From SVFI01 sp045588655 (GTDB lineage Bacteria; Bacillota; Clostridia; Lachnospirales; Lachnospiraceae), in assembly GCA_045588655.1 (NCBI GenBank), contig JAZNEP010000031.1, forward strand, positions 1 through 64,000: a stretch of DNA of 64,000 nt, read 5' to 3'. This document shows positions 1-9,182 of this stretch, one piece after another. The stretch's first letter is position 1. Each line of letters begins with the position of its first letter. The notes beneath the pieces are model-generated. The model saw only the letters and a program-made list of their open reading frames with translations, searched no databases and was not told the DNA's origin. The translations under genes were made by a program, and so were the position numbers.

Positions 1-276
1 AAACACAAAACCGCAATGATTGCGGCGGAATACCGCCAGTTTGTCATTGCTGTAATCCGAAATCTCCTCGTCGAAATACTTGATACTTCCGAGCGTCGGG
101 CGGTCCATTCCGCTTAAAGCATAAAGAAGCGTCGACTTACCGGAACCTGAATTTCCCATGATGACGACAAAGTCGCCCTCTTCTATTTCGATATTTAAAT
201 TTTTAAGTACATGCTGCTGCACACTCTCGTTGGAAAATGTTTTACACAAATCTTTCGCTTTTAAAATCGTTTTCAT
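1..276 (-). CDS. ABC transporter ATP-binding protein (3' end beyond window)
   Basis: The first 92 residues are present; the gene runs off the left edge. The product starts MKTILKAKDL and shows a Walker A motif GNSGSGKST at about residues 41-49, followed by a D-loop-like region typical of the LolD/MacB/BceA group of export or antimicrobial-peptide ABC ATPases. An ATG at 276-274 is preceded by a good GGAGG site. It lies downstream of a histidine kinase and response regulator on the same strand, the usual order for a peptide-sensing or peptide-resistance transporter; its permease would lie outside the window. The substrate cannot be told from this fragment. Confidence 0.88.
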   Translation of the reverse strand, partial: MKTILKAKDLCKTFSNESVQQHVLKNLNIEIEEGDFVVIMGNSGSGKSTLLYALSGMDRPTLGSIKYFDEEISDYSNDKLAVFRRNHCGFVF

Positions 277-315
277 CGTATCCTCCTAAACTGAAATATG
301 GTTTCTATATTTCAC

Positions 316-380
316 ATTATAGGAATTCTTTCTTACAAAGTCTTTTCGCGACTCTTGCATATTTCTTAATTAATTCTTAA
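316..380 (-). promoter_or_regulatory. Putative response-regulator box and -10 element upstream of the ABC transporter gene
   Basis: On the minus strand a perfect TATAAT lies at 321-316, 40 bases before the ABC transporter start, without a good -35 match at 16-18 bases upstream. Further upstream, two copies of TTAAGAA (plus-strand TTCTTAA at 363-369 and 374-380) are spaced exactly 11 bases apart, the usual spacing of OmpR-family direct repeats. A weak -35 with an upstream direct repeat fits an activated promoter; the link to the adjacent regulator is inference. Confidence 0.42.
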
Positions 381-416
381 CTATAGCAGTTGTCATATCT
401 TCTCTGAGGCCACTTC

Positions 417-1652
417 TCACACTTTCTGCAAAAAGAGCGTCACAACAAATCCGTCATCGTTATGGCATTCCATACTTCCGTTCATTTGATCCATAAAACT
501 CTTTGACAGATAAAGCCCAAGGCCGGAACCGGTAGCTCCCTTTGCGTTACTTCCGCGGTAATACTTCTCCGTAATCAGCACAAGTTCTTCTCCAGTCACG
601 CCAGTGCCGTGGTCACGGATTTCTATCGTCACACCGTTTTCTTTTTCGGCAAAAGAAACGTCCACCCTTGTTTTTGCATATTTAAAAGAGTTGTTTACGA
701 TATTGTCGATGACCTGGGTCAGCCTAAGCTTATCCATATACAAAAGGCATTCCGGAATCGCATTCTGCATCCGAATATCCCCGTAGAAGCGGAGCTGTTC
801 AAACATCTCCGGGATGACTTTACTACTCTCCTCCACCGGCTCGACTTTGAGCATCTTTAGTTCCTCCATCGTCGCATGGAACATATTTCCAATCAGGTGA
901 TCAATCGTATCCGCTTTCGCTTCGATGACTTTCACTTTTTCTATGGTATCAGGATTCTTTTCTTTAATCTCCATCACTTCACACGTCGCTTTAATGGCTG
1001 CAACAGGCGTTTTGATATCATGTGAAAGCTCCGCTACAAGTTCTTTCTTACTGACATTTGCCTGATACTCTTTTTCCCGCGCCTTTTTAAGTTCCTCACG
1101 CATGAGGTCAAAGCTCTCCGTAAAAGCCCCAAAAAAATTATGTTGTTCCATGGGCAAAGGAAGATCAAGGTTACCCTTTGCCACCTCACCCGCAAAACGG
1201 CCCAGTTTGTCAAACGGCCGGATAAAACGCAGATAAATAAAGATTAGCAAAAGATAACCGGCAAACAGGATTGCTATGCAGGTGTTTATGACGCTGCGAC
1301 GGAACTCCTGTTTCCACTCCTGCTTTTGGCGAATTTCGCGGTCCCAAACAACTTTCCCTTTCACGGTTTCATCTTCTTCATAATCAAGTACAACAAAACC
1401 GCTGACAATGGCATCATTGACACTCGCCTTATAGTTTTCTTCTCCGATAAAATAGAGACTGCAGTCATATGCAGTCTCTATCGCTTCCTCCTTTTGTCCT
1501 TCTCTGACTGCATTACTGATTTCCTGTAACTCTTTATTGTAATAAACCATGTCAACAGCCACCTGCTCATCCGCGGATGTCTCCGTCCAGAAATGAGCCA
1601 TAACTATCCCTATCAACAAAGTAAATACTGCTGCCAGATATCTTATTTTCAT
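417..1652 (-). CDS. Membrane sensor histidine kinase
   Basis: 411-residue kinase with two membrane segments (about residues 4-20 and 120-143) enclosing a roughly 100-residue extracellular region, a HAMP-like linker, the phosphoacceptor motif AELSHDIKTPVAAI (His211), N box NSFKYAKT, G1 DHGTGV and G2 GSGLGLYLSK. The start chosen is the ATG at 1652, which has GGAG eight bases upstream; a longer reading frame upstream overlaps the response regulator and has no better site. It starts two bases after the regulator's stop, so the two are translationally coupled. It probably phosphorylates that regulator to control the ABC transporter at the window edge. The sensed signal is unknown. Confidence 0.9.
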   Translation of the reverse strand: MKIRYLAAVFTLLIGIVMAHFWTETSADEQVAVDMVYYNKELQEISNAVREGQKEEAIETAYDCSLYFIGEENYKASVNDAIVSGFVVLDYEEDETVKGKVVWDREIRQKQEWKQEFRRSVINTCIAILFAGYLLLIFIYLRFIRPFDKLGRFAGEVAKGNLDLPLPMEQHNFFGAFTESFDLMREELKKAREKEYQANVSKKELVAELSHDIKTPVAAIKATCEVMEIKEKNPDTIEKVKVIEAKADTIDHLIGNMFHATMEELKMLKVEPVEESSKVIPEMFEQLRFYGDIRMQNAIPECLLYMDKLRLTQVIDNIVNNSFKYAKTRVDVSFAEKENGVTIEIRDHGTGVTGEELVLITEKYYRGSNAKGATGSGLGLYLSKSFMDQMNGSMECHNDDGFVVTLFLQKV

Positions 1653-1654
1653 AG

Positions 1655-2356
1655 TTAAATCTCCATGATATATCCTGTGCCCCAAACTGTTTTTATCAAT
1701 GTCGGTTCCTCAGGATTTTCCTCTAATTTCTCTCTTAGTCTGCGAATATGTACATTCAGCGTTCCGTCACTAAAAAACGCATCTCCCCAAACCTGATCAA
1801 ACAAGCGCTGTTTTGTTACAATACTTCCACGATTTTCATACAGACATTGCAATAGTTTAAACTCTTTCGCCTTTAGTTCCACCTTCTGTCCTCGAATCAT
1901 TGCGCTCATCGTCGCCTCACAAAGCGTAAGAGACGCTTCCATACTGTGTTCTTTGTTTTCTGTGGTTGCATCGCGCACAAGCATTTCCTGCGCTTGCACA
2001 CGCTTTAGCACAGCCTTTACTTTTGCAAGAAGAACACTTAAATTGTATGGCTTTTTGATATAATCGTCACCGCCGATGTTCAGTGCCACAAGCACATCCT
2101 CATCACTTTGTCTTGCACTAAGAAACAAAATTGGAAGATTACAAGTCTCTCTTATTTTTTTACAGAGAACAAAGCCACTCTCATCCGCCAGATTGATATC
2201 CAGCAAAAGTACATCCACTTCGTGTTGCTCCATAAATTCCATACATTCCGAAGGACTCGTTACGTACGTGCACGACACATCAAAAAGTTCGAAATATTCA
2301 CTTGTTGCTTTTGCCAGATCGACTTCATCTTCCACAATCAGACAATTATAATGCAT
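1655..2356 (-). CDS. OmpR-family response regulator
   Basis: 233 residues: a receiver domain with acidic pair E9/D10, phosphoacceptor Asp53 (LLLDINL) and the conserved Lys in IKKPYNLSVL, followed by a C-terminal winged-helix DNA-binding domain (ELKAKEFKLLQCLYEN through TVWGTGYIMEI). The ATG lies three bases after the rlmN stop and its ribosome binding site GGAGTAAGG is inside the rlmN tail, so expression may follow rlmN as well as any own promoter. Likely partner: the kinase immediately downstream. Confidence 0.92.
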   Translation of the reverse strand: MHYNCLIVEDEVDLAKATSEYFELFDVSCTYVTSPSECMEFMEQHEVDVLLLDINLADESGFVLCKKIRETCNLPILFLSARQSDEDVLVALNIGGDDYIKKPYNLSVLLAKVKAVLKRVQAQEMLVRDATTENKEHSMEASLTLCEATMSAMIRGQKVELKAKEFKLLQCLYENRGSIVTKQRLFDQVWGDAFFSDGTLNVHIRRLREKLEENPEEPTLIKTVWGTGYIMEI

Positions 2357-2359
2357 GCC

Positions 2360-3394
2360 TTACTCCTCCATATGTCTTCTACGAAGCTGTCCGCAGGCGC
2401 CGTCAATATCACGCCCCATCTCACGACGAACTGTTACATTGACTTTGTTTTTTTCTAATTTCTCTTTAAATGCATAGACGTATTGCATATCAGGTGCCAC
2501 ATAATCACGTTCCTTAATCGGGTTGACCGGAATCAAATTCACATGGCATCCAAGCGGCTTGGCAAGTGCTGTGAGCTCACGAAGATCCTCCTGGGAATCA
2601 TTAATCCCTTTCACCATGCTATATTCAAATGTAATCCTACGTCCTGTGATATCCGCATAATTTTTGCAGGCATCCATCAATTCATCTATACTGTATTTTA
2701 GTGCAATCGGCATTAGCCTCTGTCTCTTAGCATCTGTGGTTGCATGAAGACTTAATGCCAATGTAATCTGCAATCGTTCCTCAGCGAGCGCATACATCTT
2801 TGGTACCAGGCCACAGGTCGAAACCGTAATATTTCTCTGGCTGATATGAAGCCCGTTCTCATCCGTGAGCATGCGTAGGAACATAAGCAGATTGTCATAA
2901 TTATCCAGCGGTTCGCCCGTCCCCATCACAACTACATTGGAAACTCTCTCCCCGGTCAGAAGGGTAATTGCATAAATCTGATCCAGCATCTCTGACGGAC
3001 TCAGATTTCGGACAAGTCCACCCAACGTGGACGCACAGAATTTACAACCCATTCGACATCCTACCTGTGACGATATACATACACTATTCCCATGCTTGTA
3101 TTTCATCCAGACACTTTCCACCACATGTCCGTCTGCCAGTTGGAACAAAAATTTCTTTGTTCCATCCAACCTAGACTCCTGTTCTCTTACAAGCTTGAGT
3201 GCAGTAAATTCATATTCTGTTTTGCACATCTCTCGAAAGGCGACGGACAGATTGGTCATTTCGTCAAAACTACGCACCAGACGTTTATGCATCCACTCAT
3301 ACATCTGCTTTGCACGAAATTTCTTTTCTCCACATCTTTCTATCTCCTGCACAAGCGCCGGAAAATCCAACGACTTGATATCTGTCTTTCCCAT
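2360..3394 (-). CDS. rlmN: 23S rRNA (adenine2503-C2)-methyltransferase / tRNA A37 methyltransferase RlmN
   Basis: Radical SAM enzyme that methylates C2 of A2503 in 23S rRNA and of A37 in some tRNAs. The iron-sulfur motif CRMGCKFC is present, with the family hallmarks GEPLDNYDN and a C-terminal CG pair (GACGQLRRRH) supplying the methyl-carrying cysteine. The ATG at 3394 (MGKTDIKSLDF) matches the family's usual N-terminus; a TTG four codons upstream is possible but poorly spaced. It follows rsmB, as in many Clostridia and Bacilli. Confidence 0.95.
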   Translation of the reverse strand: MGKTDIKSLDFPALVQEIERCGEKKFRAKQMYEWMHKRLVRSFDEMTNLSVAFREMCKTEYEFTALKLVREQESRLDGTKKFLFQLADGHVVESVWMKYKHGNSVCISSQVGCRMGCKFCASTLGGLVRNLSPSEMLDQIYAITLLTGERVSNVVVMGTGEPLDNYDNLLMFLRMLTDENGLHISQRNITVSTCGLVPKMYALAEERLQITLALSLHATTDAKRQRLMPIALKYSIDELMDACKNYADITGRRITFEYSMVKGINDSQEDLRELTALAKPLGCHVNLIPVNPIKERDYVAPDMQYVYAFKEKLEKNKVNVTVRREMGRDIDGACGQLRRRHMEE

Positions 3395-3448
3395 ATCCTG
3401 TTTCAAACTCTTTCTGTCTTTTTTTCTATATACTAGTTTTTTTATACA

Positions 3449-4747
3449 CTACTCCTTCCGAAGCAGACGTACCATATAAAAGCCATCCGAATCCACTTCA
3501 CCCGGAAGCATCGTCTTTTCCTCTACCACTTCAAACGGGTAGTTTTGAATGAGCCACTCTTTGTTTTCTTCATTTTCCATCCGATTTACCGTACATGTAC
3601 TGTACATGAGTGTTCCACCGGGTTTAACATACTTATGTACCACGGAAAGAATTTCCCTTTGCAAAGTCGCCACCTCTTTCAGTGAGTCCTTTGTCACCCG
3701 GTATTTGATGTCACTCTTACGCCCGATAACACCAAGACCTGAACAAGGCAAATCCGCAATGACTACATCTGCCTTTTCCACCATTGCCTCATCCAAAATC
3801 GTTGCATCCCACACGGTTGCCTCTATATTGGACAGTGCAAGCCGCTTTATATTCTCTTCTATCAAGGATACTTTATAATCTGTGAGATCTCTCGCTTGCA
3901 CCCATCCGGTTCCGTCAAGTTTCATTGCTGCATGCGTGGCCTTTCCTCCCGGTGCAGCACACACATCAAGCACATAGTCACCTGCTTTAATACCTGCTTT
4001 TTCTACCACCATAACAGATCCAAGATCCTGGACCACAAACGCACCTTCTTCATAGCCCGGTATGGTACTGACCCGATCTACATGTTCCAGATAAAACACA
4101 TAAGGCAATTCGGATTCTTTTACTACGATTCCTGCTTTGTTCATCGCATCCAGAAGTTCCTCTTTCTCCTGCGCTGACACATCCTCACTCACTCGTATCG
4201 TCAGCGGTCGTTTCGAAAGAAGTGCCTCGAGCATTTTTTCCGTCTGTTCCTGTCCATACTGCAAATTCCACAGCTCAATGACATCTCTTGGCATCGAATA
4301 TCTTACACTCAGGTATTCCATTAAATCCGCTTCTTTTGACGGATATTCCAATAACTCTTTGTTTCGCACAATCGTTCGAAGAACCCCATTGACAAATCCC
4401 TTTAATGGTGCAAATCCACGTTTTGTCGCAAGTTTTACACTCTCATTGCAAACTGCGGCGTCCGGTACCCCATCCATAAAAAGAATCTGATAAGTTCCCA
4501 TACGAAGCAGTGTTCGAATCAGCGGTTTCATCTTCTTCGTTTTTGTCTTGGAAAATTGGTCTATCACATAATCCAAATAAATTTTCTGCTCTATCGTGCC
4601 TTCACACACTCTTTTGATAAAGCTTCTTTCCTGTTTTTCCAAAAAACTAAATTTTTCCAAAACTCCTTGCATCACCAAATGGCTGTACTGGTCTTTTTCA
4701 AGTATTTCCATCAGCGCATCGAGTATGACTTCCCGTGTATTAGTCAC
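3449..4747 (-). CDS. rsmB: 16S rRNA (cytosine967-C5)-methyltransferase RsmB
   Basis: 432-residue enzyme with an N-terminal NusB-like RNA-binding domain (about 1-140) and a C-terminal SAM-dependent methyltransferase domain: SAM motif DVCAAPGGKATHAA, catalytic-loop ADLPCSGLGV, and nucleophile region YSTCTVNRMENEE. The start is a GTG at 4747 that overlaps the stop of the preceding zinc peptidase gene (GTGACTAA); GGAGG lies eight bases upstream of it, whereas an ATG five codons earlier has none. Part of the fmt-yugP-rsmB-rlmN translation cluster. Confidence 0.95.
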   Translation of the reverse strand: MTNTREVILDALMEILEKDQYSHLVMQGVLEKFSFLEKQERSFIKRVCEGTIEQKIYLDYVIDQFSKTKTKKMKPLIRTLLRMGTYQILFMDGVPDAAVCNESVKLATKRGFAPLKGFVNGVLRTIVRNKELLEYPSKEADLMEYLSVRYSMPRDVIELWNLQYGQEQTEKMLEALLSKRPLTIRVSEDVSAQEKEELLDAMNKAGIVVKESELPYVFYLEHVDRVSTIPGYEEGAFVVQDLGSVMVVEKAGIKAGDYVLDVCAAPGGKATHAAMKLDGTGWVQARDLTDYKVSLIEENIKRLALSNIEATVWDATILDEAMVEKADVVIADLPCSGLGVIGRKSDIKYRVTKDSLKEVATLQREILSVVHKYVKPGGTLMYSTCTVNRMENEENKEWLIQNYPFEVVEEKTMLPGEVDSDGFYMVRLLRKE

Positions 4748-5447
4748 GTCTGCGTCCTCCATAGATTAATACCAGTCTCAAAAGCTGGATAATGGTTGCT
4801 GCCGCCGACGCCACATAGGTCATTGCCGCAGCGGTAAGCACTTTTCTGGTCATTTTTACTTCCTTTCCCTGCAGCATATGTTGCTCCTGCAACATTTTCA
4901 TCGCCCGGGAAGATGCATTAAACTCTACCGGTAACGTCACAAGCTGAAATAGTACCGCAAAAGAAAATGCAAAAATACCAATCTGTATCAATGTTTGGTT
5001 GTAACTGAGAATACATCCCAAAATAATAAGCGGAATTGCTGCTTTTGAACCGATATTTGCAATCGGAACAAGAGTCGAACGAAGACTTAACATCGCATAT
5101 CCTACATTGTGCTGTATTGCATGTCCACATTCATGTGCTGCCACTCCGATGGCTGCTACCGAAGTCGAATGATAGGTTGAATCTGACAAACGAAGCACCT
5201 TTGCCCTTGGGTCATAATGATCGGACAATTTACCCCGTACATGCTGTACTGTCACATCATAAATCCCTGCACTATGCAAAAGACGCTGCGCTGCCTCTGC
5301 TCCTGTTAAACCACTCTGGGCCTTCACCCTGTCGTACTTATTAAAAGAAGAGTTCACTTTTGCAGATGCAATCATCGAAATAATTGCGCAAATAATCACT
5401 AGAATATAGGTCGGATCATAATAGTAATAACCATAGCCACCATACAT
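4740..5447 (-). CDS. yugP: Neutral zinc metallopeptidase, YugP family
   Basis: 235-residue membrane protein with a Gly/Tyr-rich N-terminus, a first membrane segment near residues 12-28, the zinc-binding HECGHAIQH motif in the middle, and three further hydrophobic segments in the C-terminal half. This matches the YugP family (Pfam Zn_peptidase_2), membrane-embedded peptidases of poorly known substrate found next to fmt and rsmB in many Firmicutes. Its stop codon overlaps the rsmB start. The proteolytic activity is inferred from the motif. Confidence 0.9.
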   Translation of the reverse strand: MYGGYGYYYYDPTYILVIICAIISMIASAKVNSSFNKYDRVKAQSGLTGAEAAQRLLHSAGIYDVTVQHVRGKLSDHYDPRAKVLRLSDSTYHSTSVAAIGVAAHECGHAIQHNVGYAMLSLRSTLVPIANIGSKAAIPLIILGCILSYNQTLIQIGIFAFSFAVLFQLVTLPVEFNASSRAMKMLQEQHMLQGKEVKMTRKVLTAAAMTYVASAAATIIQLLRLVLIYGGRRRD

Positions 5448-5453
5448 AAATAT

Positions 5454-6395
5454 TTACCTCTTTTCTGCCTCAAATCGAATGCCTGTTTCAAACGGATGTC
5501 CTAACATAAAATCACGCACACTCATCCTCTTTTTTCCTTCCATCTGGATTTCTAAAATGCGCAAAAGTCCGTCTCCGGTTTGAACATAAATACTATCTTT
5601 ATCTTTTTTCACCAGCGTTCCCGGCGTCATTTCTGTGTTTTCTTCCACCGGTACAGCATTCCATATCTTCATTGTTTTGTTGTTATAATAAGTGTAAGCA
5701 CTTGGCCAGGAATTTAAACCTCTGACCAAATACCATAATTTAGTTGCCGATTTGGAAAAATCCAAATTTCCTAATTCTTTTTTCAGCATTTTTGCATATG
5801 TGCTCTTTTCTTCTTCCTGTTTTTGAGGCGTAAGTTCCCCCGCCTCAAGCATTGGAATCGTTTCCACCAAAAGCTCACTACCTGCCACACAAAGCTTATG
5901 AAACAGAGACTCTCCGGTATCTTCATCGTCAATCGGCACCACCTTCTGCGTCAGAATATCTCCGGTATCAATTCCTTCATCCATCTGCATAATCGTTACG
6001 CCTGTTTCCTTCTCTCCGTCGATAATTGACCACTGAATCGGCGCCGCTCCTCTATATTTTGGAAGAAGTGACGCATGGACATTGATACATCCATATTTGG
6101 GCATTGTCAAAATCTCTTTGGAAAGAATCTGTCCAAATGCTGCTACCACAAACACATCCGCTTCATATTTTTTCAGTTGCTCCACTGCATCCGCTGATTT
6201 GATTTTTTCCGGCTGAAAAATAGTCAACCCCTGCGTTAAAGCATACGCCTTTACAGGCGGCGCTATCAGCTCTTTGCTACGTCCCTTTGGTTTGTCCGGC
6301 TGCGTTACAACTGCTGTCACCTCATGACCAGCTTCAATCAAGGCCTTCAGAGGTCCCACTGCATAGTCGGGTGTTCCCATATAAACTATTTTCAT
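5454..6395 (-). CDS. fmt: Methionyl-tRNA formyltransferase
   Basis: 313-residue cytosolic enzyme that formylates initiator Met-tRNA with 10-formyl-tetrahydrofolate. The start MKIVYMGTPDYAVGPLKAL, the catalytic HASLLPKYRGAAPI motif and the GIDTGDIL motif are all typical, and the C-terminal tRNA-binding domain is complete. It lies three bases downstream of def, which removes the formyl group again, and six bases upstream of yugP. The folate operon at 55074-59200 supplies its cofactor. Confidence 0.97.
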   Translation of the reverse strand: MKIVYMGTPDYAVGPLKALIEAGHEVTAVVTQPDKPKGRSKELIAPPVKAYALTQGLTIFQPEKIKSADAVEQLKKYEADVFVVAAFGQILSKEILTMPKYGCINVHASLLPKYRGAAPIQWSIIDGEKETGVTIMQMDEGIDTGDILTQKVVPIDDEDTGESLFHKLCVAGSELLVETIPMLEAGELTPQKQEEEKSTYAKMLKKELGNLDFSKSATKLWYLVRGLNSWPSAYTYYNNKTMKIWNAVPVEENTEMTPGTLVKKDKDSIYVQTGDGLLRILEIQMEGKKRMSVRDFMLGHPFETGIRFEAEKR

Positions 6396-6398
6396 TCT

Positions 6399-6887
6399 TT
6401 ATTCCTCATCTTCATCATATTCTTCTTCCATCTGCACATCTCTCAGACCGCCTTCGACTTTCTCCACGTACAAATGTCCGTCCAAATGCTCAATTTCATG
6501 AAGAAGTGCCCTTGCCAAAAGCTCTTCGCCCTCCACAACAATTTCTTCCATTTCCTCATTGAACGCTTTAACTTTTGCATAATTTGGTCGAGTCACCATA
6601 CCACATTTTCCCGGAACTGAAAGACAGCCTTCCTGTCCCGTCTGCTCTCCACTTGTTTCCAAAACCACCGGATTGATCAGCACAATCGGATCATCACCAC
6701 AATCGATTACTGCAATTCTTTTTAGTATCCCCACCTGTGGTGCAGCCAATCCGACACCACATGCCTCATACATCGTGTCAAACATGTCCTCAATCAGATC
6801 CATTGTTCTCGGTGTCATTTCCTTTACTTCTTTACATGTTTTTTCCAGAACAGGATCTCCCATTTCTCTGATTTTTCTTAAAGCCAT
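6399..6887 (-). CDS. def: Peptide deformylase
   Basis: 162-residue metalloenzyme that removes the N-formyl group from new proteins. The three deformylase motifs are present: GVGLAAPQVG, QEGCLSVPG (metal-ligand Cys) and HEIEHLDGHLY (two metal-ligand His and the catalytic Glu). The ATG at 6887 follows GGAGGAAAAA; a TTG further upstream coincides with the ribosome binding site itself. The very acidic C-terminal tail (EEEYDEDEE) extends past the core fold. Confidence 0.96.
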   Translation of the reverse strand: MALRKIREMGDPVLEKTCKEVKEMTPRTMDLIEDMFDTMYEACGVGLAAPQVGILKRIAVIDCGDDPIVLINPVVLETSGEQTGQEGCLSVPGKCGMVTRPNYAKVKAFNEEMEEIVVEGEELLARALLHEIEHLDGHLYVEKVEGGLRDVQMEEEYDEDEE

Positions 6888-6931
6888 TTTTTCCTCCAAC
6901 TCTGTTTTTCGTTTGAAAAACTATTGTATGT

Positions 6932-9175
6932 TTAGTATGAATTTACCGGGTCCAGATCAAAATGAATCGTGACTGCACGCATCATTTCCTCTTTCCCCTT
7001 AACTACATGTTCCACGTTGTCTTTTACCCAAATCAGCTGATTAATATCGGCTCCTTTAAAGTAAAGAACTTGCCTGTATTGGTCATTAATCTTTCCTATT
7101 CCTGCAGGAGCGGGTCCTATCATTCGAATCTGCTCCGGATGCTGCACTATAATTTTTCTTACCGCATCCGCAACAATTTGGGCACAATTCTTCGTCATCT
7201 CTTCCTCTCTGCCGACCAAAAGAAGTGCCAGCATATGATGAAAAGGCGGATAATCCATGAGCATGCGGTATGCCATCTCTTCCTCGTAAAAAGCGTCATA
7301 ATTCTGTGTCACACAATGTTGCAAACTATAATGACTACTTTGATAGGTCTGAATCACCGCTTGACCTTTCTTTTTTCCTCGCCCCGCTCTTCCTACGGCC
7401 TGTGCCAAAAGTTGAAACGTTCTCTCTCCTGCACGATAATCTGATGCGTGGAGCGAAAGATCTGCCGCAATAACGCCCACCAGGGTCACATTTTTAAAAT
7501 CGTGGCCTTTCACTATCATCTGTGTCCCTATGAGGATATCTGCTTCTCCCGCCGAAAAAGCCGAAAGGATTGCTTCATAATCCCCTTTCCTGCGCGTCGT
7601 GTCTGCATCCATCCGAAGAACTCTTACCCCCGGAAACATCTCTTTGACCTTCTCTTCCACTTTCTCCGTTCCAGCGCGGAATCCATATATATATTTGGAA
7701 CCACACTCCGGACACCTGCTTACTTTCTGGGTCTCGTACCCACAATAATGACATATCATCTTGTGATTATGTTCGGAAAGAGAAACGTCACAATGCGGGC
7801 ATTTAAGTACATGACCACATGATTTGCAGGATACAAAACCTGCAATACCACGCCGGTTTAAAAACAGCATGACTTGTTCCTTTCGCATAAGTGCCTGCTC
7901 TATTTCTGTAGTCAATTTTTGACTGAACATACTCATGTTTCCGTTTTTTAACTCTTCGCACATATCAACCAGCTCTACCGCCGGAAGCTTAGCATCTCCA
8001 ATCCTGTCGTGCAGTGTATATTTTCTATATTCTTTGTTTATAGCTTTATAATTTGCTTCCAGCGAAGGGGTCGCGCTTCCCATAAACACACACGCCCCTG
8101 TCATTTCTGCCAGCTTAACCGCTACCTCTCTTGCATGATACTTTGGCATCGCATCACTTTTATATACCGGTTCATGTTCTTCATCTATCACAATCAGACC
8201 CAAATGCTCAAATGGTGTAAACAGCGCACTTCTTGGTCCAATCATTACTTTGACAGCTCCTTCTTTGGCCCTTCGGAACTGATCATACTTTTCTCCCGCT
8301 GAAAGACGAGAATTCACCACCGACACCACTTCTCCGAATCGTCTGTAAAACCGAAGCACCGTCTGGTAGGTTAATGCAATCTCCGGAATCAGCACAATCG
8401 CCTGCTTACCCCTTTCCAGCATTCCTTCAATCAAGCCCATATATATCTCCGTCTTTCCGCTTCCCGTCACACCGTGAAGCAGCGCCGGATTTCGTATTCC
8501 TGCATCATAATCCTTTAAAAATTGATCCACTATCAACTGCTGCATCTGTGTCAAAATAGGCGCCTGCTGTTTTTCATCCGTAAAGCGAATCGGATTCCGA
8601 TACTCCTGAAACGACTCCACTCGCAATACACCTTGTGCCTCCATGCTTTTAATCGTCTGTGGCGAAACCGCAAGCTTTGTTGTCAATACGGTATAATTGA
8701 CGGTAGCCCCCGGAAGCAATGCTTCCAGCAATCTGATCTTTCCCACCTGTTTCTTGGCCTTTGCCTCCGCCAGATAGGAACAAGCTTCCTCCCTTGTAAC
8801 AGTCAACGAAACTTCTTTTTGAATCACTGATTTCATTTCCTGCTTTACAGGAAGCACCGTTTTCATTGCCTGTATCATGGTGCCACCATACCTGTTTTTC
8901 ATCCATCCCGCCAGTTCAATGTTTCTGGCTTCCATGGGAAGATGTTCGGTAACAATCTGCGCTATTTCTTTGATTTTTTCTTCCGGATAATCCGTTTCCT
9001 CTGTTATCTCTGTCACATATCCGTTTCTAAGCTTATTCCCTTTTCCGAACGGAATGGACACACACATACCCACTTTTAACTGTTCCCGAAACCTTTCGGG
9101 TATTTTATATTGAAACGGACGATCCACTTTCTCATGTGATATATCTATAATCACATCCGCATATAAATTATTCAT
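6932..9175 (-). CDS. priA: Primosomal replication-restart helicase PriA
   Basis: 747-residue 3'-5' superfamily 2 helicase that reloads the replisome at stalled forks. Visible are the N-terminal 3'-DNA-binding region, Walker A GVTGSGKTEIYM, DEEH box, MGSATPSLE, eight zinc-binding cysteines in two clusters (CKSCGHVLKCPHC, CHYCG, CPECG), and the motif V/VI region GTQMIVKGHDF and QAVGRAGRG. It is 8 bases downstream of murE and about 45 bases upstream of def, likely one operon. Confidence 0.97.
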   Translation of the reverse strand: MNNLYADVIIDISHEKVDRPFQYKIPERFREQLKVGMCVSIPFGKGNKLRNGYVTEITEETDYPEEKIKEIAQIVTEHLPMEARNIELAGWMKNRYGGTMIQAMKTVLPVKQEMKSVIQKEVSLTVTREEACSYLAEAKAKKQVGKIRLLEALLPGATVNYTVLTTKLAVSPQTIKSMEAQGVLRVESFQEYRNPIRFTDEKQQAPILTQMQQLIVDQFLKDYDAGIRNPALLHGVTGSGKTEIYMGLIEGMLERGKQAIVLIPEIALTYQTVLRFYRRFGEVVSVVNSRLSAGEKYDQFRRAKEGAVKVMIGPRSALFTPFEHLGLIVIDEEHEPVYKSDAMPKYHAREVAVKLAEMTGACVFMGSATPSLEANYKAINKEYRKYTLHDRIGDAKLPAVELVDMCEELKNGNMSMFSQKLTTEIEQALMRKEQVMLFLNRRGIAGFVSCKSCGHVLKCPHCDVSLSEHNHKMICHYCGYETQKVSRCPECGSKYIYGFRAGTEKVEEKVKEMFPGVRVLRMDADTTRRKGDYEAILSAFSAGEADILIGTQMIVKGHDFKNVTLVGVIAADLSLHASDYRAGERTFQLLAQAVGRAGRGKKKGQAVIQTYQSSHYSLQHCVTQNYDAFYEEEMAYRMLMDYPPFHHMLALLLVGREEEMTKNCAQIVADAVRKIIVQHPEQIRMIGPAPAGIGKINDQYRQVLYFKGADINQLIWVKDNVEHVVKGKEEMMRAVTIHFDLDPVNSY

Positions 9176-9182
9176 ATTCGTC

